A stretch of DNA of 64,000 bases from Candidatus Poribacteria bacterium (GTDB lineage: Bacteria > Poribacteria > WGA-4E > PCPOR2b). A program made the translations under genes and the position numbers. Position 1 is the stretch's first letter, and every line of letters begins with the position of its first letter. The stretch spans positions 164,222 through 228,221 of the forward strand of contig PYIZ01000034.1 in NCBI GenBank assembly GCA_003635265.1. The letters are read 5' to 3'. Shown one piece after another: positions 45,798 to 55,128 of this stretch. The notes beneath the pieces were generated by a model. It was given only the letters and a program-made list of their open reading frames with translations, was not told the origin of the DNA and ran no database searches.

Positions 45798-47123
45798 CTA
45801 AAAAAGGCTGAATCCCACGTACTTCTTGGGATGCGCTTCAATATCCGCAGCCAGTACCTTGAGATTATAAATTAGTGTTGAGAGCTCTTCAGCAGTTTTC
45901 TTATCGTTGGCAAGTTTACTCAGTGAACCTTCTCCAGTGTTAATCTTCACAAGCACGGTTTCCAACTGTTTCGTCGTTGCGGTTAGATGATTGAACAGTT
46001 CAGCTCCTGATGTCAGTTTGTCCAGCGTGTTTCCAGGTGTATTCAGTTTGTCGGTAAGTTGGGCAATTGATTCAGTAGAAGTTGTAATAGATTCTGCCAA
46101 AGACGGATCCGAAACCAGCTTACCAACTGTACCTTCCCCCGATTGCGCCTGATCAATTAACTGTTCTACCTTTTGGGAGGTGGCGACAGATTGATCGTAC
46201 AGATCTGGACGATTGATAATTCGGGCTGCTGTTCCTTCACCGTCCTCGATTTTTTCGATGAGTGCGTCGGCAGAACTGATTAGTGCATCCAGTCGATTGA
46301 AACGCGCTTCAAGGCTTTCGAGGCTTTCCAAGATGCGTTCTGCTCGATTAAAAAGGGCAGGGTCTGTACTTAGCTTTCCTAACGTGCCTTTGCCTTGAAC
46401 CGCTTGTTGCCCCCACTTTGCTGCCCAAGCGGTGCTTTGCGTAACATTCTCAGCAATCTCCTCCTTGGAGAGGAGTTGGGGGAGTAAACCGTCCCCTTCG
46501 TTTAACTCTCCTACGAACTCAGAGACATTGTTTGTCGCCTGATCCAGATTCGCGTAGAGCGCTGCGTCCGATAGCAATTTTGCAAAGGTCCCATCGCCAG
46601 ATTGCAGTCGGTTCACAAGACTTTCAAATCGGGTCAAGGAGCTATTCATATTCTCGCTCACCGCAATCGCATGATTTAGTAGGCTGGACATTTCTGTTGG
46701 GATCGTTCCCCTTAAGGTAGCACCTTCAGATACCGGGGTGCCTTGGGGTGTGCCCAGTGAGATGTCCACATATCGGCTCTGAGTAAAACCGACCGATTTA
46801 ATCTGAACAATTGAATCAGTCTTGACTCGTTGTGCGGCTTGGTGATTGAGATTCAGCTCTATTTGGATTTTTTCGACGCCATCTTGGCGAATGAATTCAA
46901 CTGTCTTGACTGTTCCGACCTCGATTCCTGCTAAACGGACCACATCCCCCGATTTTAATCCAGACGCTGAATCAATAACAGTTTGCACAGTAAAGCGATT
47001 TTGAACTGCCCTTAGACCATTGGCAGCAAAAAGGGCAAGCCACAGTAAAGTGACGCCACAAATCAATGAGAAAATCCCGACGCGTAATTGTGACCACGTG
47101 ACCTGTGATCTTTGCAATCGCAT
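45798..47123 (-). CDS. mlaD: MlaD-type MCE-domain protein with seven C-terminal repeats
   Basis: The start at 47123 follows GGAGG 8 bases upstream. The protein of about 441 residues has one N-terminal membrane helix and an MCE domain (RFTVQTVIDSASGLKSGDVV, LAGIEVGTVKTVEF). The rest is a helical tail with seven degenerate repeats of about 40 residues, each with a G-x-G-T/S-x-x-x-L-x-x-(D)-x-x-L core: GDGTFAKLLSD, GDGLLPQLLSK, GKGTLGKLSTD, GEGTAARIINR, GEGTVGKLVSD, GNTLDKLTSG and GEGSLSKLAND. It carries lipids across the periplasm with MlaE/F. Confidence 0.9.
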   Translation of the reverse strand: MRLQRSQVTWSQLRVGIFSLICGVTLLWLALFAANGLRAVQNRFTVQTVIDSASGLKSGDVVRLAGIEVGTVKTVEFIRQDGVEKIQIELNLNHQAAQRVKTDSIVQIKSVGFTQSRYVDISLGTPQGTPVSEGATLRGTIPTEMSSLLNHAIAVSENMNSSLTRFESLVNRLQSGDGTFAKLLSDAALYANLDQATNNVSEFVGELNEGDGLLPQLLSKEEIAENVTQSTAWAAKWGQQAVQGKGTLGKLSTDPALFNRAERILESLESLEARFNRLDALISSADALIEKIEDGEGTAARIINRPDLYDQSVATSQKVEQLIDQAQSGEGTVGKLVSDPSLAESITTSTESIAQLTDKLNTPGNTLDKLTSGAELFNHLTATTKQLETVLVKINTGEGSLSKLANDKKTAEELSTLIYNLKVLAADIEAHPKKYVGFSLF

Positions 47124-47171
47124 GAATATTACCTCCATCAAAATACTATAACTCGTTGCACCACAGCCTTT

Positions 47172-47930
47172 TTACAAAGGCACAAAATCGGTTGTCCGAT
47201 AAGAACGACTCGGTGGCTGAATGAAGCGTTGAATATAAGGGTCTTTGGCTTCCATCAATTCATCGGCAGTGCCTTCAAAGATGATTTCGCCCTCGTATAG
47301 AAAAATAAAATGATTGGAGATTTGAAACGCTGCGGATAGTTGATGGGTAACAAGCACTGAAGTCATACGTTGCTGGATCTGTTGCTTTTGGATGAGATCG
47401 CAGATTAGCCCTCGTGCAATTGGATCCAAACCACTGGATGGCTCATCGTAAAGGATAACTTCAGGATATGAGGCGAGCGCCCGAGCAATCGCGATTCGCA
47501 TCTGCATCCCGCCGCTGCATTGATCAATCGAAAGATCTGCCACACCGTGTAAATCAACCATCTCCAGTAACTTCTCTGCCTCTTCTCTCACCTTTGAAAG
47601 CGGCATTGTACCCTGTTCATAAAGTGGGAAGGCAACATTTTCCCAAACCGTGAGTGAATCAAAGAGGGCACCGTGTTGAAACACGATAGCCATTTTGCTC
47701 CGAACCTGCTGCTTGGTCTTCGGAAGTGTCGCTAGGTTTTGTCCGTCGATCCAGATTTCACCACTTGTCGGTTCATACAACCCTGCTATGATGCGAAGGA
47801 GGGTTGTCTTTCCAGATCCACTCGCCCCAATAATAGCGGTCACCTTGGCATCTGGAATGTCAAAAGTGATGTTTTTGAGGATATGTTGTGCGTCATCAGA
47901 AAAGAAGTTAATGTTTTTGAGTGAAATCAT
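47172..47930 (-). CDS. mlaF: ABC lipid transporter ATPase MlaF
   Basis: This 252-residue ATPase has Walker A IGASGSGKTTLLRIIAGL near residue 36, the signature CSGGMQMRIAIARAL, Walker B VILYDEPSSGLDP and a switch His in LVTHQLS. It is sited between MlaE and MlaD as in Mla/Mkl-type phospholipid transporters. It powers MCE lipid transport across the inner membrane. Confidence 0.94.
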   Translation of the reverse strand: MISLKNINFFSDDAQHILKNITFDIPDAKVTAIIGASGSGKTTLLRIIAGLYEPTSGEIWIDGQNLATLPKTKQQVRSKMAIVFQHGALFDSLTVWENVAFPLYEQGTMPLSKVREEAEKLLEMVDLHGVADLSIDQCSGGMQMRIAIARALASYPEVILYDEPSSGLDPIARGLICDLIQKQQIQQRMTSVLVTHQLSAAFQISNHFIFLYEGEIIFEGTADELMEAKDPYIQRFIQPPSRSYRTTDFVPL

Positions 47931-47993
47931 GGGAAATCTGTTATTTTAGCGCATAAAAATGTAAACCGACCTGTTACGTAAAATGAATCGTCG

Positions 47994-48770
47994 TTAAAAT
48001 GCATGAACAAGCGTCGTCATGATAGAATTGGAAATCAGAATGAGAAGTACGCAAGCGACTGCTGCCTGCGATGCGGCGGCCCGAACCCCTGCGGTGCCGC
48101 CTTGGACGCGAAGTCCATAGTAACAAGCGGTTGAGACAACAATAAAACCAAATACGGTTGACTTGGTCAGTCCCCAGAGGACATCGCCGGGGGTGATACC
48201 ACTCAGGGATTGATTCAGGAAAAACGGCAGACTCATTGTGCCCGAAAGTTGCGCCACCAAAGCGCCTGTAAGGATTGCAGCAATACCGTTGACTGTCGCT
48301 AACGCAGGAAACATAAGAGTGCCAGCAGCAATACGCGGAGTAATTAACTTCCGGAAGGGATCCACCCCCATTGTTACTAAGGCATCAATCTGTTGGCTTA
48401 CCTGCATTGCGCCTAATTCGGCGGCAGCGGACGAACAGACGCGGGTCGAAACGATCATCGCTGTAAATACGGGTCCCGTCCCTCGTATAATCGAAAGCCC
48501 TGTCAATTTTCCTAACAACACGTTTGCCCCAAAGGTACGTAGCTCTGCGAGCGTTTCCAACGTGATTAAGGCTCCAATGCACCCTCCTGCAATGAGTACA
48601 ATCGGAATCGATCCAACCCCCATGATGTCCATATGATCGAAGAAATCATGCCAATATCGAGGTTTCCTGTATAAGCCTCTTGCAACATTCGCCATGAAAA
48701 TTACGAATTCCTGTATCTCGATAACTCGTAATTTTAGCCAGTTGTTGATGGAATGTGCAATTTGTTTCAT
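47994..48770 (-). CDS. mlaE: ABC lipid transporter permease MlaE
   Basis: This 258-residue polytopic permease has the MlaE/YrbE pattern IMGVGSIPIVLIAGGCIGALITL, GPVFTAMIVSTRVCSSAAAELGAM (the EAA-like amphipathic motif region), VDPFRKLITPRI and a helical C-terminal membrane pair. It is first of the minus-strand mlaE-mlaF-mlaD run. The direction of lipid movement cannot be told from sequence. Confidence 0.93.
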   Translation of the reverse strand: MKQIAHSINNWLKLRVIEIQEFVIFMANVARGLYRKPRYWHDFFDHMDIMGVGSIPIVLIAGGCIGALITLETLAELRTFGANVLLGKLTGLSIIRGTGPVFTAMIVSTRVCSSAAAELGAMQVSQQIDALVTMGVDPFRKLITPRIAAGTLMFPALATVNGIAAILTGALVAQLSGTMSLPFFLNQSLSGITPGDVLWGLTKSTVFGFIVVSTACYYGLRVQGGTAGVRAAASQAAVACVLLILISNSIMTTLVHAF

Positions 48771-48972
48771 GATAGGTGGTGCATGATGCGTATTAACCTA
48801 TACGCTTTGCGGATTTAACGACTCGTCATGGAGATTGGCAAATCCAATAGGTCAGGGATTGGCAGCGTATCAATCGAGTATCTGTTTTCGCATCAACGGA
48901 GAGGGATTGAATGTTCAAAAGCCATCGGGGCAGGCTGTGAAAGGGAAGCTGGGTAAATTTTTGCGTTTAAGC

Positions 48973-49830
48973 CTAGACATCGTATTGAAACAGGAGCCTA
49001 GCATAAACTATATTCTTTTGAAAAAAAAGTGGATCGGTTCTTTTTCTATAATAATTATACAGCTGCAGAGTCTGCTTCATCTGCTTCCGAAAAAAAACTT
49101 TAATGAACCAGCTTTTTAGAGGCGCTATTGATGATATAAACTGATTTAACATTGTTACGCTTGGCTCGACATAACGCTCCATTGACTCGTATATAAACTC
49201 AATAGTCGGAAGTATGTTTTGCGTTATGTCAACATTTTCGGTTAATAACAAGCCGTGCTTCTCGGCGGTCTTTGCATAATCCTCAATGGTATTGGGAACC
49301 TCCGTAAATTCACTACCGCTATCTTTTCTAAACATCCCCGAAACAAGCAGATATCCTTTAGGTAATAGAAGCGTAGCGCATTGACGGAATCCGATTTCGG
49401 TTGGAAAATAGTTCTGAGATTCGCTCATGAGAATTAAATCGAACTTGCCATCAATCTTGAGGTCTTCAAATTTTGTCTGCAAGAAAGTTAGTTTTGAGAG
49501 ATGATTCTCAAAATATTTCGCATGATTACTATCGGGTGAAATAGCGGTTACATTATATTCCAATTTTGAGAGCGCTCTCGACACATCTCCAATCCCACAT
49601 CCAACATCTAGAATGCTCTTGACATTCTCAGGAATTGCATCTATGAGTATATCTGTATATTTTTGCTGTGCATCTCGCAGACAATCAAGTGTTAGTTTTG
49701 TACCGTCTTCTTCTGGCTTTTCGTTTTTTTCCCAATATCCGTAATGCAATGAATTCAATTTTAAGATTTCTGTGCAAAAAAACAGTTCCAAATCTAACCC
49801 ATCAAATTCAGTGATATTTTGCTTCCCCAT
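48973..49830 (-). CDS. SAM-dependent methyltransferase, low-GC (likely acquired)
   Basis: This 285-residue class I methyltransferase has motif I SILDVGCGIGDVSRAL near residue 66, an acidic loop after YNVTAISPDS, and FDLILMSESQNYFP as post-I/IV region, with LLLPKGYLLVSGMFRK later. Its base composition is clearly lower in GC than its neighbours (many AAA/TTT codons). It stands alone between mlaE and a gene-poor 440-base stretch. Possible acceptor: a small lipid or secondary metabolite. Horizontal acquisition is inferred from composition and isolation. Confidence 0.78.
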   Translation of the reverse strand: MGKQNITEFDGLDLELFFCTEILKLNSLHYGYWEKNEKPEEDGTKLTLDCLRDAQQKYTDILIDAIPENVKSILDVGCGIGDVSRALSKLEYNVTAISPDSNHAKYFENHLSKLTFLQTKFEDLKIDGKFDLILMSESQNYFPTEIGFRQCATLLLPKGYLLVSGMFRKDSGSEFTEVPNTIEDYAKTAEKHGLLLTENVDITQNILPTIEFIYESMERYVEPSVTMLNQFISSIAPLKSWFIKVFFRKQMKQTLQLYNYYRKRTDPLFFQKNIVYARLLFQYDV

Positions 49831-50270
49831 ACGATTTTCTGCCTTAGGTTCTTTGATATTTCAGCGGAGCCAGATTAGATTCGAGGTGGATCGTAGCCAA
49901 ACTGAATTTATTTGGTTCATTAACTACAAGCAATTTGGATACCACGGCTATCTTGAATTACCTAGAGAGATTGTGCAAAAAACCGAGTTTATTGGAAAAC
50001 ACTTTTTCCGGGCAACTCTACATTTGTTTTTGATAGGCACAGTAATCTCAACGGGAGCATTGTGATTACGTCACAACTGTTGAAACTCTGCCACACTGTC
50101 GTCGCAAAAATGCCACACCATTAATAAGTGTGGTTCAGACCTTCTAGGTTCAACGCGATGACCTCGAGGCGGCACCATCATAGTTAATTCAACCCCTCAA
50201 TAGCGGCGATAACATCGTCAAAGTTATGCCTTTCGTCTCCAATTGTATGCTTGCTGCTATCGTCCATGTT
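49831..50270. other. Gene-poor stretch with possible gene remnants
   Basis: No complete gene is supported in this 440-base stretch. A plus-strand frame (about 49870-50065) reads like a protein fragment (EFIWFINYKQFGYHGYLELP) but has no start site or recognised family. On the minus strand a 27-codon frame (50267-50184) starts three bases after the DUF2007 stop, without a ribosome-binding site. Both may be relics near the acquired methyltransferase. Confidence 0.4.
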
Positions 50271-50489
50271 CTAATTGTCTGACGCAGCGAGAATGGTCTG
50301 AGCTTCCTTGAGCTCTGAAGATCTGACTTTCAGCGTTACCCCTCGGGTGGGTTGTAAGTGAGGATGCATTCCGCCGGCATCGTCCTTGAATAGGGCAGAA
50401 AAAATTCCTTCGGCGTCCAACATCGACTTGACGATATTTGCTTCAGTTTCAGATGGAAATATGTGGAGTGTAACAAAATCATCTGACAT
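50271..50489 (-). CDS. DUF2007-type small protein
   Basis: This 72-residue protein has the DUF2007 pattern: LHIFPSETEANIVKSMLDAEGI, then a HPHLQPTRGVTLKVRSSEL stretch and AQTILAASD. It resembles the N-terminal part of the DUF2007/zinc-ribbon protein at 1.0 kb but lacks the ribbon. It follows the M16 pair direction on the minus strand after a 51-base gap. Function unknown. Confidence 0.8.
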   Translation of the reverse strand: MSDDFVTLHIFPSETEANIVKSMLDAEGIFSALFKDDAGGMHPHLQPTRGVTLKVRSSELKEAQTILAASDN

Positions 50490-50540
50490 TGGCTAGCTCC
50501 ATTACAGATTTGGGTTTCCTAAAATCCTCATGTTGCTGAA

Positions 50541-52676
50541 CTACCTTTCAAATAACGATTCAGCCACCTCGGCGTTAATTATGGCTTCGCTGAACGTGAT
50601 CTCAGCAGATTGCTCGCCATTGTCGAACGAAACAGTATGAAAGGCAATCATCACGCCGGAAACTTCTCGATAATCGTCTAAGAACTCCTCTCGTTCCGCG
50701 GGTCCCTGCTCCGTTAGCGCCTGAAACTCTTTCTTAATAATATGCTTTGTCTCTTGGTCAACAAAGAGTTTTAGGGTATCCGCCGGCGTGTCGCTGATTA
50801 GAATGACATCTGCCATTTTACCTTTTACCTCTTCTGAGCCAAGATACTGAGCAGATACCTCTTCATTAGAAATATAGGCTAGCAGGGGAATACTGTCCCG
50901 AAAAATTTCTTTTTTCCCTTCTTCAACATAAGCTGTAGGGAGATCTTGAACCCTTCCCTGCATCACCATCCACGCAGATTGGCCATCAAAAATTCGACTT
51001 ATCCGCATACCCATTGCCGGCATACTAAGATCAGCGCGCGTTTTGGCCGGTAATACTATTGTTACCTCCCCATCAAGCTCCATCATTCCACCGGGTGTAT
51101 TCATAACCATTTTCCCTTTGGTAATAATGTTTTTCACCGACTTTAGTTTATCAAGTCCGCCGTGCGCTTCAATAACGTCGGCAAGGATTGCTTTAGCTTT
51201 TGCGGTTTCCGCTTCACCCGCTTCGGGGACAGGTTCAGGAGAGGGCGATGGAATCGTAATATCGACTTCTGTGACATCTCCGAGCGTACTCAACGGTTTA
51301 TCAAAATCGCTAGCTTTGCCGACAGCGATGAGTGTGAATTTATCGGGATGCAGGTATTCGGTGGCAACGCGTTTGACATCTGCTTTCGTGACTTCTCGAA
51401 TCCCCGCCATAAGTTGCTCAACGAAATCCTGTGGATAGTCATAGTATTCATACCTAAGCGCCCGAGACAGAATTTCTCCCTTGGTATCATAGTCGAACAC
51501 AGAAGAATTCATGAAACCGTCAATTGCTTGTTTTAACTCCTCGTCGGTAACCTCTTCGGCTCGCATCTTTTCGACTTCAGCCAGAATCGCTCCGATTGCC
51601 GTTACAGTGGCTTCCGATTTGGTTCCGCATGCAATGAAAAAGACACCGGGAACATCGTAACCTGCGCCGTAATTGTTCCCAACAGAATATGCCAACCCCT
51701 TTTCAACTCGGATGCTGTTGATCAATCGACTGGAAAACCCGATTCCCAGAATTTGGGACATCACGACCAGAGCGGGATAGTCCTCGTTCTTGCGTAACCA
51801 GCCAATATGTCCCATACGGATATTGGTCTGGTTCACATCCTCCTTGTTTACGAGCGCGATTTTTTTTCCATACGTTTCGGGGACTTTCGGTTTTTCAGGG
51901 ATGTTAATCTCCGCAGGTTCCCATCCCTTGAAAGCCTCCTGAATCTTTGCCAGCATAGTTTCGGAATCGAAGTCACCAAGCACACCAAGAATGATGTTGT
52001 TCGGATGGAAAAATTTCTGATAGAACGCAACAAGGTCGTCACGGGTGATACTGTTAATCGTATCATACTCGGTTGTGCGCGCATAAGGACTGTCTGCACC
52101 GTAGATGAGCCTACCAAATTCTCGCCTCGTGATAGCCCCCGGATTATCATTTCGCCGCGAAATGCCACTGCGATGTTGCACCTTCTCTAACTCGATTTTA
52201 TCCCCTCGGAATGCAGGATTCATGAGAAGATCAGCGAGGATGGATAGTCCTGTATCAAGGTCCTCTTTCAACACCGACACGGACGCTGAACCGGAATCAT
52301 CACCGATGCCCGTCTCAACGGATGCGGCTAAATTCTCCAGAATTTCATCAAGTTCATCTCCGGTTCTACTTGTGGTGCCACCTGTTCGCATGACTGCCCC
52401 AGTGATCGCTGCCAATCCAACTTTGTCGGCAGGTTCGTAGAGTGAACCGGTGCGAATCTGCACGGAAATGTCGATGATTGGCAGTTCATGGTCCTCTAGA
52501 AGATAGACAATCATCCCATTATCCAATTCAACCCGATCAGGGACGGGCGGTTGCGGTTGATTTAAAGGCGGATAAACGAGCCCTTCATGGGACTTATTCT
52601 GTGCCTCTCCAGTAGCAGTAACCAAAAAAATCAGGGCAAAACTCCATATTAGCCAATACAACGGATACTTTTTCAC
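50541..52676 (-). CDS. M16-family peptidase-like protein without HxxEH (inactive subunit)
   Basis: This 711-residue secreted protein has a signal peptide (PLYWLIWSFALIFLVTATGEA) and an M16 domain starting VPDRVELDNGMIVYLLED, but the zinc-binding HxxEH is replaced (VGLAAITGAV). M16_C follows (DLVAFYQKFFHPNNIILGVLGD). The C-terminal third (about 500-711) is a beta-rich extension (GGMMELDGEVTIVLPAKTRADLSM). It overlaps the active M16 gene by 4 bases, so it likely forms an active/inactive heterodimer, as in mitochondrial MPP-type enzymes and many Gram-negative pairs. Confidence 0.88.
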   Translation of the reverse strand: MKKYPLYWLIWSFALIFLVTATGEAQNKSHEGLVYPPLNQPQPPVPDRVELDNGMIVYLLEDHELPIIDISVQIRTGSLYEPADKVGLAAITGAVMRTGGTTSRTGDELDEILENLAASVETGIGDDSGSASVSVLKEDLDTGLSILADLLMNPAFRGDKIELEKVQHRSGISRRNDNPGAITRREFGRLIYGADSPYARTTEYDTINSITRDDLVAFYQKFFHPNNIILGVLGDFDSETMLAKIQEAFKGWEPAEINIPEKPKVPETYGKKIALVNKEDVNQTNIRMGHIGWLRKNEDYPALVVMSQILGIGFSSRLINSIRVEKGLAYSVGNNYGAGYDVPGVFFIACGTKSEATVTAIGAILAEVEKMRAEEVTDEELKQAIDGFMNSSVFDYDTKGEILSRALRYEYYDYPQDFVEQLMAGIREVTKADVKRVATEYLHPDKFTLIAVGKASDFDKPLSTLGDVTEVDITIPSPSPEPVPEAGEAETAKAKAILADVIEAHGGLDKLKSVKNIITKGKMVMNTPGGMMELDGEVTIVLPAKTRADLSMPAMGMRISRIFDGQSAWMVMQGRVQDLPTAYVEEGKKEIFRDSIPLLAYISNEEVSAQYLGSEEVKGKMADVILISDTPADTLKLFVDQETKHIIKKEFQALTEQGPAEREEFLDDYREVSGVMIAFHTVSFDNGEQSAEITFSEAIINAEVAESLFER

Positions 52677-54223
52677 TGACTTTCCTCCTTTTCTTCATTG
52701 TCTGTCGATGTCACAATCTCTCCCACGGATCTGTTGGAATCCACGAAATATTCGTTTGCAACCCGCTTGATATCCTCGCTCGTGACCTTTTCGATCCGCT
52801 CAAGCGACTTAAACAATTCCCGCCAGTCACCTAGAAGGAATTCAGCGCTGCATAACATTCCAGCCAACCCGCTGTTAGAACGAAGCGAACGAATCAATCC
52901 AGCTTTTGCAAGCGTTTTGACTTTCTTCAGTTCCGCCTCCGAAACCAACTCCGTTTTGAGGAGGTCAATTTCAGCCAAAATCATTTCTTCGTTTTTCGCG
53001 TTCGTGTGCCCTTGCGCGGGAAATGAATAGAAGAGGAAGAGATTCGAGTATTTGTCGCCCGGAAATCCCGGGAACGCACCGGCAGAGATGGAGACCTTCT
53101 CGTCCCGAATTAATTTTTTATAAAGACGTGATGTTCGCCCCGATGCCAAGATGTCCGTTATTGCGCCAAATACAGCATTGTCCGGGTGTCTGACTTCCGG
53201 TTTGTGGTAGGCGATAGCGATGAATGGCTGCGTCTGTTCTACAATTTTGATGCGTCGTTCCCCTAGCTGTTTTGGCTCGGCGGTCTCTACGCGGGGTGGA
53301 TTTGGGCGAGCGGGCATCCTTCCAAAGTATTTTTCCGCCATCTGGATAACTTCATCTGCATTAACATCACCGACAAGCGCAGCGACCATATTACCGGGGG
53401 TATAGTATTCCTTAAAAAATTGAAGGGCTTCTGCTCGCGTTGTTGTATTAATATCTGACATGTGACCGATGATTGGATGACCGTAGGGATGTGCTAGATA
53501 TGCCAGTGCTTGGAGTTCTTCAATCAACCTGCCGATTGGACTGCTCTCAGTCCTCATCCGCCGTTCCTCTTTGATGACATCTTTCTCCTTGAAGAACTCT
53601 CGCATCACGGGATCAAAAAATCGCTCTGATTCGAGTGCCATCCACAACTCAATCCTATTTGAAGGCAAACTATAGAAATACGCGGTCCAATCAGCAGATG
53701 TGCCGGCATTGACACCGACAGCGCCCTCCTGCTCTAATATTTTGGTATATTCTTCACCATCGGAGTATTGAGAGGCCTCCTCTTGAAGCTGCTTAAATTC
53801 GGCTTCTAATTCACCTAGTTTTGTCGCATCCGCATAATCTCCCTTTGCCCATTGGGCTCTGAGTTCATCAAACACCTCATCCATTTTATCCATAAGCGCT
53901 TTTTCTTGATCATACCCTTTTGTTCCGAGGGTCGTTGTTCCCTTGAACGCCATGTGTTCAAAGACATGGGCAATCCCAGTGTTTCCATATACTTCGTCGG
54001 CGCTGCCAACGTTGACATAAATATATCCGGAAAACACTGGCGCCTCATGCCGTTCAAGGATGATGAACTTCATACCGTTGGACAAAACATGTTCTTTGAT
54101 TTTTTGTTCGACATCTTCAAATCCGGCTGCATATAAGGTCGCTGCACACAAAGTGAATAGTAAACAAATGAGGCAGCACAGTATCTTTTGAGTCTCAGTT
54201 ATAGTCTTTCTGGACCATTGCAT
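52673..54223 (-). CDS. M16-family zinc peptidase, active subunit
   Basis: This 516-residue protein has a signal peptide (ILCCLICLLFTLCAATLYAAG), then HVFEHMAFKGT with the inverted zinc motif HxxEH near residue 86, and the downstream Glu region. The M16_C half has YYTPGNMVAALVGDVNADEV. It is a periplasmic or outer-membrane-facing peptidase acting on small peptides or misfolded proteins. Its stop overlaps the partner's start by 4 bases (translational coupling). Confidence 0.92.
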   Translation of the reverse strand: MQWSRKTITETQKILCCLICLLFTLCAATLYAAGFEDVEQKIKEHVLSNGMKFIILERHEAPVFSGYIYVNVGSADEVYGNTGIAHVFEHMAFKGTTTLGTKGYDQEKALMDKMDEVFDELRAQWAKGDYADATKLGELEAEFKQLQEEASQYSDGEEYTKILEQEGAVGVNAGTSADWTAYFYSLPSNRIELWMALESERFFDPVMREFFKEKDVIKEERRMRTESSPIGRLIEELQALAYLAHPYGHPIIGHMSDINTTTRAEALQFFKEYYTPGNMVAALVGDVNADEVIQMAEKYFGRMPARPNPPRVETAEPKQLGERRIKIVEQTQPFIAIAYHKPEVRHPDNAVFGAITDILASGRTSRLYKKLIRDEKVSISAGAFPGFPGDKYSNLFLFYSFPAQGHTNAKNEEMILAEIDLLKTELVSEAELKKVKTLAKAGLIRSLRSNSGLAGMLCSAEFLLGDWRELFKSLERIEKVTSEDIKRVANEYFVDSNRSVGEIVTSTDNEEKEESQ

Positions 54224-54262
54224 TCCAGTTCTCCTTACAATATTGTGAAAACTTGTCCGTTC

Positions 54263-54296
54263 TAAAAAAAAGCCCAGAGACAGTGTCTCTGAGCAT
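54263..54296 (-). terminator. Terminator after the mini reductase gene
   Basis: Minus-strand GCTCAGAGACA pairs with TGTCTCTGGGC, followed by eight T residues. It lies 27 bases after the flavoprotein stop and before the M16 gene start at 54223, so the two are separate transcripts. Confidence 0.85.
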
Positions 54297-54322
54297 CTTA
54301 GTTACCGACGAGTTGCCATGTC

Positions 54323-54895
54323 TTACTCGTCATCTCCATTTTCTTTAACAACATCAAAGTCGTGAAAATCCCTACCGATTTCGTTTGAAATAATGCTTAA
54401 GGCTGCTGAGGCACCTTCGCCTGCGGAAATAATTGCTTGTGTCCGCTGACCACGAGTCAGCCACCCGATAACATAGAGGTTCTCAATGGCCGTCTTCCCC
54501 TCTCGATCGGCAACGATAGCATCATCATTATCGCTATCGGTATCAAGCCCAAGTGTTTCGGCTAACGCCTCCTCCAAACCGGTTGCAACAATAAGATATT
54601 TTCCCCGGTGGTTATCACCCGTTGCCGTACTCACGGAAAATTCCGCACCACCGGTGCCAATCTCAGTCACCTCAACATCAAGAATTTTGCCGCCGAATCC
54701 TTCGACCTGTTTACGTGCAATCTCTTGAAACTCAGTTCCGGTTATCTGAGGAATGCCCAAGTAGTTGTAGAGCATTGCGTCATGCATCAAAGTTTTATTC
54801 TGACCAAAAACGGTTACACTCATGTCATTTTTGGCTAGGAAGAGTGCGGCACTCAAACCGCCGGGACCATCACCAATAATTAGAATATCTGCCAT
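54323..54895 (-). CDS. Mini thioredoxin-reductase-like FAD protein lacking NADPH domain
   Basis: The start at 54895 follows GAGG 9 bases upstream. The protein of about 190 residues begins with the FAD motif ILIIGDGPGGLSAALFLAKN and ends with an ENLYVIGWLTRGQRTQAIISAGEGASAAL segment, the second half of the FAD domain of thioredoxin reductases. The NADPH domain with its CxxC disulfide is absent, and the middle joins the two FAD halves directly. Short proteins of this type are also known in haloarchaea (from memory). Electron donor and target unknown. Confidence 0.8.
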   Translation of the reverse strand: MADILIIGDGPGGLSAALFLAKNDMSVTVFGQNKTLMHDAMLYNYLGIPQITGTEFQEIARKQVEGFGGKILDVEVTEIGTGGAEFSVSTATGDNHRGKYLIVATGLEEALAETLGLDTDSDNDDAIVADREGKTAIENLYVIGWLTRGQRTQAIISAGEGASAALSIISNEIGRDFHDFDVVKENGDDE

Positions 54896-54984
54896 CGTGT
54901 TTTTCCTCATAGTATCGTTTTGGAATGTAAGTGTTAATCGCGTTTACGCCCAAGCCCACAATAGAATTTATCCTTAACCATTTT

Positions 54985-55022
54985 TGCTAAAATTGTTTAA
55001 AAACATTGAATTGATTTTAGCA
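54985..55022. terminator. Weak hairpin after the double-VWA gene
   Basis: TGCTAAAAT and ATTTTAGCA form a 9-base-pair stem with a 20-base loop, about 107 bases after the stop of the double-VWA gene on the minus strand. AT-rich, with a short A/T run outside the stem. A weak terminator is possible. Confidence 0.3.
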
Positions 55023-55128
55023 CACCTCATTCGGAAATGCAAGCACTAAATTGCTTCAACATCGATCGCCCAATTGCTTGTTGTAGCAATGTTCGGCGCC
55101 ATGAAATTGATGTAAGAAAAAATGAAAC

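Noticed and set aside
49772..50065. Plus-strand frame of 97 codons beside the methyltransferase
   Set aside because: It begins inside the methyltransferase on the other strand and lacks a start site; at most a relic, kept under the gene-poor stretch.
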